From contig NC_065923.1 in NCBI RefSeq assembly GCF_024586455.1, forward strand, positions 43,904,264 through 43,968,263: a stretch of DNA of 64,000 bases. Reading direction: 5' to 3'. The stretch's first letter is position 1. The number at the start of each line of letters is the position of its first letter. Under the pieces are notes generated by a model. It had not been told where the DNA came from. It ran no database searches and saw nothing but the letters and a program-made list of their open reading frames with translations. Source of the stretch: Bactrocera neohumeralis. Taxonomy: Eukaryota > Arthropoda > Insecta > Diptera > Tephritidae. The translations under genes were made by a program, and so were the position numbers. Below, piece by piece: positions 57,325 through 64,000 of the stretch.

Positions 57325-57581
57325 GTCTCTGTCCTTGTCCCGTCCATCGCATTTTCTTGGACGGCGGTGATGTCAGCCTTTATTTTTGCGAGGACATCAA
57401 CCAGCTGGGCAGCGGCACCTTCCCAATTAAGGGTCCGGACATTCCAGGTGCATGCCCTCAAATCGTAGTCCTTATTCCGTTTGCCATGGTCGTCATCAAA
57501 AGGGGGGTCTCTCATCCGAGGCTGTTTCAACTTTTTCATTGGGGTAGGCTTTTTACGTGGCGGGTCACAAGCCCAGCGCAC
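57325..57581 (-). pseudogene. LINE endonuclease start
   Basis: The minus frame reads PPRKKPTPMKKLKQPRMRDP and PFDDDHGKRNKDYDLRACTW, then NVRTLNWEGAAAQLVDVLAK, then IKADITAVQENAMDGTRTET. This is the CTWNVRTL opening of an apurinic-type endonuclease and best shows the family N-terminus. The usual QEMRW appears as QENAM here (partial loss). The frame then leaves the LINE. Confidence 0.85.
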
Positions 57582-57832
57582 AACCCTATGTAGGGAATTT
57601 TCGCCTTCTCACATTTGCTCGCCCTCGAACGGATGTTCTTAGGCTACCCAGAGGATACTTGGTCAAAGACCGGAAGTAGTGAGCTGCTTGAGCCATGTGT
57701 AAAAGAATCGTTTCTGGCCACTCCCAAGTGAATGGCGATCAGAGAACTTTCCTCACTTGCGTGAACTTCTACACATGACTCCATCCTCCTGCTGCTTTCG
57801 ACAGCACGAAAAGGAACTGCCTCTATGCCGCG

Positions 57833-58411
57833 ATGTCTGAATTTGGTATCCCCGCAAAACTAATACGGCTGTGTAAACTGACGTTGAGTAACACCAAAAG
57901 CTCCGTCAGGATCGGGAATGGACCTCTCAGACAAGCCGACTCCCTATCGTGCGACTTTTTCAACCTGCTTTTGGAGAAAATAGTTCGAGCCGCAGAACTA
58001 AATAGAATAGGTACCATCTTCTATAAGAGTGTACATATTGATATCATCGGCCTCAACACCCGCGCCGTTAGTTCTGCTTTCTCCAGACTGGACAAGGAAG
58101 CAAAAGAAATGGGTCTAGCAGTGAACGAGGGCAAGACGAAATATCTCCTGTCATCAAACAAACAGTCGTCGCACTCGCGACTTGGCACTCACGTCACTGT
58201 TGACAGTCATAACTTTGAAGTTTTAGATAATTTCGTCTATCTTGGAACCAGCGTAAACACCACCAACAATGTCAGCCTGGAAATCCAACGCAGGATTGCT
58301 CTTGCCAACAGGTGCTACTTCGGACTGAGTAGGCAATTGAAAAGTAAAGTTCTCTCTCGACGATCAAAAGCCAATAATTCCTGCTATATGGTGCAGAGGC
58401 TTGGGCGATGA
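57833..58411 (+). pseudogene. LINE RT and C-terminal part, YADD deleted
   Basis: 192 codons reading MSEFGIPAKLIRLCKLTLSN, then QADSLSCDFFNLLLEKIVRA, then AELNRIGTIFYKSVHIDIIG, then LNTRAVSSAFSRLDKEAKEM, then NEGKTKYLLSSNKQSSHSRL, then DNFVYLGTSVNTTNNVSLEI. The catalytic YADD that should precede IDIIG is missing (KSVHIDIIG), as is the segment before RQADS. It is open over its length despite the loss, so the deletions are in frame. Confidence 0.88.
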
Positions 58412-58713
58412 CAGCAACCGATGAGTCGACGTTACGAGTTTTCGAGAGAAAAATCTTAAAGATTTATGGTCCTTTGCGCAAGCACCGCGATCGTATTTTT
58501 ATATGAGCATTTTCAGCGAATTAAACCAATCCACACGAGCCTTTTTTTGAGCGATTGTCGAAATTGCCGGGGGCGGGATCCAACGAGGAAGAGGAAGACC
58601 TCCACTCCGTTGGAAGAACCAAACCTTTTTACGGCCAGGTGTTCGCGCTGCAATATCGAATCGTATGCTGATGGGAGAAATGCATAGGCGAAAATGGTTT
58701 TATTTTTTTTCCT

Positions 58714-59165
58714 CTATTGCTGAAGGTATGTTACATGACGGTCTTGCATTATCAGTTCACGTACGGCATCGATATTTTCTGGCACAACGGCTGTTTTTGG
58801 ACGACCTTCACGGAATTCGTCTTTGAGCGAGCGTCGGCCACGATTGAATTCGTTGTACCAGTTTTTCACAGTGCTATAGGATGGTGCTTTATAGCCATAC
58901 AAACATTTTAGTTCATCGATGCACTCTTGTCGTGATAATCCACGTCGAAAGTTGTGAAAAATGATCGCACGAAAATGTTCACGAGTTAATTCCATTTTTT
59001 GGCCGAGATGAATTTTTAATTCCCTGTAAATAAAACAATTCACGATTAAATGACAAAACGTTCTGAGTGATGTTATGCTAAAAATGTCAAACTTTCCAAT
59101 GGAAATGTCAGATTGCACCTGGCAACACTTAGTGTTGTCCTAGGCCAGAATATATATAGCAGCCC
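58714..59165 (-). mobile_element. Mariner 5' fragment, distinct family
   Basis: The minus frame 58714-59118 includes the transposase start MELTREHFRAIIFHNFRRGL, then SRQECIDELKCLYGYKAPSY, then TVKNWYNEFNRGRRSLKDEF, then REGRPKTAVVPENIDAVREL. The upstream sequence to about 59165 (TGTTGCCAGGTGCAATCTGA on the minus strand) would be the 5' end. Everything after about residue 90 of the transposase is missing at 58714. The family resembles mariners known from bees and many other insects. No other copy here. Confidence 0.82.
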
Positions 59166-59169
59166 TCGT

Positions 59170-59305
59170 ATTATCGTATACACTGTGCATTTAATAGCCG
59201 CTAAACGCTAAAATATGACATGAAATAACTGTAACCATACTCAACATGGTATGGTAATATTTTCATTTCTATATAAACTGCGAATGAAGGACATAGATAG
59301 AACAA
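59170..59305. other. Short spacer
   Basis: Nothing recognised. Confidence 0.4.
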
Positions 59306-59309
59306 GTAA

Positions 59310-59400
59310 AAAGGGCTAAATTCGGGAACCGAACTTTTTATACGTACTCGTACTCTTGCAACTTGCAAGAATCAAAGGCAGCGATATAATTTATGGCCAG
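59310..59400 (+). repeat. Dispersed fly repeat head
   Basis: AAAAGGGCTAAATTCGGGAA and a TTTTATACGTACTCGTACTC block resemble the family head at 46.28 kb. Only the head is recognisable. Confidence 0.5.
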
Positions 59401-59636
59401 AGTATCGACTTCCAAACAATTTGATATACTCCTACATAACGAAGTTTTGTTTATTGCGAAGCAGTTATAAGAACATAGTGTTTTGGATCTACCATGAGTG
59501 AATTATAATCTCCATTTAGCGAATATTTCCTTATAACGAAGCATGTTTTTCGGCTATAACTTCAAGATGGAAGCGTTTTCAATCTCCATATAACGAATTT
59601 ATTCAAATAATTTTTTCTTATTATTTACATACATCA

Positions 59637-59843
59637 GTGGTAGGCAAAACCGAACTCGACATCGCTTTGTTATGTGTTATTGTTGCTTATGCACTTTGTT
59701 GCTTTCACAACGCACAAGCAGAGACTGATGATTTGAATCGTTTATTTACCATAAAATTGAAGGTGTATTTTGGGGAACCACCGAACTATGCAAGTGAAAA
59801 CTTCATTTCTTGTAAAATGACAAGGTGCATAAGACATTTCTAA
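59637..59843 (+). CDS. Possible exon with signal-peptide-like segment
   Basis: In-frame residues ELDIALLCVIVAYALCCFHN and AQAETDDLNRLFTIKLK look like a hydrophobic signal sequence with an AQA/E cleavage site. There is no ATG, but a TACATACATCAG acceptor-like sequence precedes the frame and an AAGGTGTATT donor-like sequence follows TIKLK. It could be an internal exon or chance. No homolog recognised. Confidence 0.18.
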   Translation: MVGKTELDIALLCVIVAYALCCFHNAQAETDDLNRLFTIKLKVYFGEPPNYASENFISCKMTRCIRHF

Positions 59844-60399
59844 ACAATTTGGAATTCTTTCCGGTAGCCTATCTACGATAGACGAAGATATCCTTTAAAT
59901 CTCAAGTAAAAACACAATAAAAGAAAATGCGTGACTAATAATTTTCTGATGTTATTTATCTTTTAACAAGAAGAATCTGCCGATATTGTAAAACTGTTAT
60001 CAGTTGAAGGTTTCCGTACCTATTTGGAAATGAAACGTACCAAATAATGTGTTTACTTCTATAAATGTATTAGAAAATTATATTTTAGAAGAAAAGTGGA
60101 AAATGTACTTCAAACCAAAAAAAATGACTACTACAAATAAAAAATTTCAAAATGAACAAGATTGATTTTCTTTTCTATATATACATATACTACACATAAC
60201 TCATACGTTGACAGACACATAAGGTTTGTTAGAAAAACGAATATCATTATGTGTAGTATATGGAAGTTCGGGTAGTATAAGCCCTATTTTATCTTTTAAA
60301 TATTATTATGCCACATACTAACAAAATGTTCCGTTAGTTTCATAATGGCATCTCAAATAAAATCATCAATAAAATAGAGAAAAGTCAGTAGATGTTCGG

Positions 60400-60960
60400 A
60401 AATTCTGGTAATGGTTATATGCTGGCTAGGTCAAGTTTTCGCCCAATTGCAATCATTTTAGGCACAATGTTATACTGTTATGAGTAAAATATATTCTGAA
60501 AATGCCTTTAGATAACTCAAATATATCCAGCGTAAAGTTACCAGGAAATTCGAAAATCATATTATTATTTGGTATACGGGGCTCAGGGAAGTATTGATCT
60601 AATTCGACCTATTTTTGAAACACATAATAATTACCGTCAGGTAAGGATTCTCCTCACACATTGACCGGTATTTTCGGTCTAAAGTCAGCTAAAGATACTG
60701 GGGTCCACATATTCGGTACCTAGGGGCTTGAACAATTTTGGTCATTAGGTGACATACACTAGAGGCATTATTATTGCAAAAGCTTTACCCCGTGGTTGTT
60801 GTCCGATCTCACCAATTTTCTGTAAAGTAGTAATACAAGAAGAATGCTACATACTAAACTTAGTCGTCATCGGTCAGTCGGGTCCCGAGATATGTATGTG
60901 ATTTTACCAAAAAGTGGGCGGAGCCACGCTCACTGTTATAGAACGAAATAAGTTGATTAT
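60400..60960 (+). repeat. Dispersed fly repeat copy
   Basis: Contains TATACGGGGCTCAGGGAAGT, AGATACTGGGGTCCACATAT, CGGTACCTAGGGGCTTGAAC and a GTGGGCGGAGCCACGCTCAC block, shared in part with 39.03-39.2 kb (reverse) and 46.9 kb. Non-coding. Confidence 0.6.
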
Positions 60961-60964
60961 AATA

Positions 60965-61975
60965 ACACTAAATTGGATGAAAAATATATGTTTAAGTCAT
61001 CGTCGCTCATTACAACCCTACACCTACGGGCTAATAAACTAAATTATGTCATAGAACTTAGATAGAAACCTTTCATACTCAAAATTTTTAGTCAAAAATA
61101 AAATGCCAGATTTTATAAATATTGGGATCTCTTTCATTTAAGCTTTTATAGGATTGGTTTTTTTAATTGTGGAGTATAATGTACACTCCAGTATTAACCT
61201 GAAATTATATGCTTTCTAAATATATTTGGTATCTCCCATTCGTTTTTAATTGATACTCCTCGGATTTATAATGAAAGTATTATGTTCTCAGTGGAGTATC
61301 ATATTTAACCCATCTATAAACGGCTAAAAGACAATTTGACAATGCCTACCTAGCAGCTACAATTACTAGACAAAATTTTCTTGATGGTGACCGTTAGTGG
61401 GTATACGAAGTTATAGTGCTCCATAAACTACATACAATTTCCAATTAAATTTTCATTTCCTTAAATTATGCTTTAAATTATTATCAGGGCGTTAAGCGAA
61501 ACTTTATCCAATCGCGTAAAAGATAGATAAAGCTCCTTTCTTTTTCTTTCTCGACAGCGACCATATGTTTACTACTGGCATATTATATATGCAATAACCT
61601 ATTTGTTTAGTACTTTACAAATAGAGAGTTTTTAAAGCTGTAGTCAACTTTACTAAACTCTTACTTGTAATTTAGTGAAGTGTGGTTTCTTGGAAATTTA
61701 AGTCTCCTAAATAAGGTAACGCACACCTACATAACTGAATACTAAAAAAGTAAATTCTATTCTATCAACGTTATGTAAATGGAATTTCACTGCTCCTGTT
61801 TGATCATCATTGTTAAGTAAAACTTATTCATATATAGAGTATTTTCATAAACGATTTTGACTTCTCTTTATGTCAATATCATGAAGCTGCACGTATTCGC
61901 TACAAGCCTTGCATGGGTGTACATACGAGAGCTACTCGTTAGCTACCTTACCTACGAAGCATTAAAATTCCTTAT
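60965..61975. other. AT-rich spacer, no gene seen
   Basis: No recognised feature. Confidence 0.4.
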
Positions 61976-61980
61976 CGTGA

Positions 61981-62190
61981 ATGCACGTGAAATTGTATAT
62001 AATTGCATTCTCAGTGTTTTTTTATAGTATTCTAACGTTGAACCTTGCTCAAGCTGCTGACAACTGCTGTAAATTGTTCGCTACTTTTCCATTTATCGCG
62101 TCATCCTTTTTCTATTACACTGTTACGATTCTTTTGCAGTTGGGGTACTCACAACGTTCCATAAGGCATCGTAAAATCATAAAATCATAA
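61981..62190 (+). CDS. Possible first exon of a small secreted protein
   Basis: Starts at an ATG. MHVKLYIIAFSVFFYSILTL then NLAQAADNCC has the layout of a signal peptide (basic start, hydrophobic core, AQA cleavage site before AD). A GTAAATT donor-like sequence follows in GACAACTGCT/GTAAATT, so only the first ~29 codons may be coding. TATA-like TCATATATAGAG is at 61829. No homolog recognised, and it may be chance in AT-rich DNA. Confidence 0.25.
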   Translation: MHVKLYIIAFSVFFYSILTLNLAQAADNCCKLFATFPFIASSFFYYTVTILLQLGYSQRSIRHRKIIKS

Positions 62191-62194
62191 ATTT

Positions 62195-62565
62195 GTATCT
62201 AGTTTATAGATTTGTTGTTGAATTGCATATTAAAATAAGTAAATACAACTCTGAATGCTATGTTTGCGGATCTTACTGTAAACAATTGCAATAGGAACTA
62301 ATTGCATAAAGTAATTTGTTCTAAGCCATTTAAGTTAATTCAAATATACAAGAATGAGATGGGCTGTCAAAGCGGATGGAAATTGCTACACTGCACCTAT
62401 TGAGGCAAGTTGATGATCTTGACTGATTGTATTAACTTTTACCAATAATTAAATAAAATCGAAAACATGTTGCCCAGCAAGCTTAGAAATATAACTCATA
62501 CACTGACCTACATAGTCGCCATAAATTCTCCAGAATAACATAAATCATAATATATTTATGTACAT
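62195..62565. other. AT-rich spacer, nothing recognised
   Basis: No feature supported. Confidence 0.4.
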
Positions 62566-62568
62566 ATA

Positions 62569-63197
62569 CTAGCTGACCCCGCAAATGTTTTTTTGCCTTA
62601 TAAATTATTTCTAGTTTCTAGATAAATTTTAGTGTAGACAAAAAGTAACTTACTTATTATAAGTGTGTAACTATGTGGTATATGCGTGAAATAGGCATGG
62701 AGAGCTATGAACGATAAGGGAATATAAAATAACAAACGCCAAAACATATTATTTTTAAGTTATTATAGTTATTTCTTAAAATTACATATCACATATAATT
62801 ACAATAGTAACACTAACAAACAACATCAATCTTATAATGCTATAGCGTGAACAATATTTTTTGTTAGCCCATCTTTAACGAGCACAAACAAACTGGATGG
62901 TTTACCCATTCAAGAGCATGTTACGTACAATTGCCAGTGTGAAAAATATGGTGCACTCAAATCTAAGCCACAAACAGATATCGTTTGCCCTTGGGATTTG
63001 TTGATTGTCATTGCAAATGCCAATCTAATCGGAGACTGAATTCGTTTGAATTGAATTGTCATATCTGTAGGTATGATAGGAATCCGTGGTATTAATATGT
63101 TTTCACCTTTGAACTTGCCATTTAAAATGCTGGCTTCAATAAATTTTCGAATGACTAATCGCGTACCGTTTCACAAACGTGGCGGGTTTAATAGTAG
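62569..63197 (-). mobile_element. Helitron 3' end with helicase C-terminus
   Basis: The minus strand runs from the helicase coding part (63197-62845) through an AT-rich tail to a terminal hairpin (GCAAA 62581-62585 with TTTGC 62592-62596). About 9 bases later comes CTAG (62569-62572) followed by T. Hairpin, CTRR end and insertion 5' of T are the rolling-circle transposon signature, and the helicase proves the class. The upstream part of the element is cut at about 63197 by another repeat. Confidence 0.82.
62848..63197 (-). pseudogene. Helitron helicase C-terminal fragment
   Basis: The minus strand reads LLNPPRL, then a stop where Cys is expected, then NGTRLVIRKFIEASILNGKF, then KGENILIPRIPIIPTDMTIQ, then FKRIQSPIRLAFAMTINKSQ, then GQTISVCGLDLSAPYFSHWQ, then LYVTCS, a stop, then MGKPSSLFVLVKDGLTKNIV, ending HAIAL and a stop. 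INKSQGQT is the conserved motif of Pif1-type helicases in Helitron Rep-helicase proteins. The two in-frame TGA codons look like single changes from TGT and CGA. Only the last ~115 residues remain. Recognised directly from the sequence, as the stops hide it from open-frame searches. Confidence 0.85.
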
Positions 63198-63640
63198 GGG
63201 AGCCCAAGAGGGGATTTTTGCAGTAACTTAAGCGCGTCAGAAATCTTTATGGGAAGAATCATTGCACCTTTTTATGTACCCCTACCAAATATGAGCCCTT
63301 AATATGGAGGCGTGCGTTGGGGGGCGTTCGTCAGATTAGAAAAAAAAAAATCGATCCTTTGGGAAACTCGAGCGCGTAAGATTAAGAGATGGTAAATTAA
63401 ATACATGAAGACGAGTGTATATTTCAATATTCTGACAGTTTGAGGGTGGCTTAGAGAAATAGCAGGGTGACAAATTTGTAAAAAAAAAAAAACGTCACCT
63501 TGAAATACTCGAGACCGATAGATTTTTTTTCATTTTACGGGTAATTCTGTCAGAATCCCGAAACTCATATAATCTGACAGTTTCCGTGGGGCGATACAGG
63601 TAAAATCGTCGACAAAAGGTCAAGTGTACTGATCACCATA
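63198..63640. repeat. Unidentified repeat interrupting the Helitron
   Basis: Begins at about GGGGAGCCCAAGAGGGGATT, just inside the helicase homology. It contains CTCGAGCGCGTAAGATTAAG, ATTCTGACAGTTTGAGGGTG, CTTGAAATACTCGAGACCGA and CCGTGGGGCGATACAGG. It is non-coding and feels like a known insect repeat, but I cannot name it. The far end is uncertain. Confidence 0.45.
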
Positions 63641-63676
63641 GCGTGGTTGTTGTTAGTAGATGCTTTTAATTTATTT

Positions 63677-63725
63677 GTATATATATATCATATATATGTG
63701 TCATATGTATCATATATGATACATG
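63677..63725. repeat. TA/CATATATGA simple sequence
   Basis: Tract of TATA and CATATATG units, partly palindromic. Confidence 0.7.
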
Positions 63726-64000
63726 GACGCTGTACACATGGTACAAGAAAATAATTTTCGTGGAAAATAGTGTTATTATCAAACATTTTTGTAAATAAAA
63801 GTAGCTAGAAATTTTATTTTCTTTAAAAAATGGCTTTCATTGTTTTTTGAAACTATCAATATTTTTATCGTAAATTCAAGATTGATATTCTTAATTAATG
63901 ATTTAAATGTTTTGTTCATCATAAAAAAATATTTAGTAATTTTGGTGATCTTATTGATCTTAATGGACAAACTATAAGAGACATTTTTGTAGAAAATTAA
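63726..64000. other. AT-rich end of window
   Basis: No feature seen; the short minus-strand frame here is A/T driven. Confidence 0.4.

Larger units (their letters stand above)
57325..58480. mobile_element. LINE copy with 5' inversion
   Basis: 57325-57783 is the LINE 5' region on the minus strand, reaching its 5' end (matching 54237). 57793-58480 is the RT and post-RT region on the + strand. The two parts meet head to head at about 57783-57793, and the middle of the element (endonuclease, early RT) is missing. This is the layout left by twin priming: inverted 5' piece, then 3' piece. The 3' part breaks up after GTCCTTTGCGC (58480). A 48-bp piece (GAGGAAGAGGAAGACCTCCA at 58585) and foreign sequence follow, so the 3' tail is lost. 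Confidence 0.85.

Overview
This window looks like transposon-rich, non-coding DNA from a dipteran insect, most likely a tephritid fruit fly or relative. I base that on its high AT content, the ACATATGTA-type simple sequence, many mariner families, and a dispersed repeat carrying a 'TTTTATACTCTCGCAAC'-like end that I associate with fly genomes. The species call is inference. I found no convincing host gene, no tRNA or rRNA and no CRISPR. Almost every readable protein segment comes from a mobile element, and most are broken.

Layout: 0.2-1.6 kb is a foldback element with ~400 bp inverted arms. 2.4-3.1 kb holds a mariner relic. 3.45-5.82 kb is a complete piggyBac-like transposon with a spliced N-terminus, flanked by CTAG rather than TTAA. 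6.4-13.7 kb is a cluster of at least five mariner copies with a LINE fragment, including a mosaic junction at 10.9-11.5 kb. 14-26 kb is mostly AT-rich sequence with mariner relics, dispersed-repeat copies, a Helitron-type end and a fragment of an unplaced repeat protein. 27.2-30.0 kb is a LINE with a second copy of itself nested inside in the opposite orientation. 31-41.5 kb holds dispersed repeats, a 711-bp mariner deletion derivative, a 713-bp TTAA-flanked MITE, a mariner with duplicated flank as filler, and a LINE endonuclease fragment. 43.8-45.4 kb stacks the second copy of the unplaced element, a LINE 3' end and a short mariner. 46.3-51.3 kb has the fullest dispersed repeat, a perfect hairpin and the best-preserved mariner transposase. 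51.4-54.2 kb is a nearly full-length LINE. 57.3-59.2 kb is a LINE with a 5' inversion next to a mariner 5' end. 62.6-63.2 kb is the 3' end and helicase of a Helitron, interrupted by an unidentified repeat.

There is no pathway here. The story is how mobile elements insert into and erode one another. LINE copies share a GAA-repeat 3' tail and a common 5' end, so the family boundaries can be defined from this window. Several unrelated mariner families have independently shrunk to 0.5-0.9 kb copies that keep both ends but lose the catalytic core. Two copies of one mariner family carry filler DNA that looks like interrupted repair after excision.
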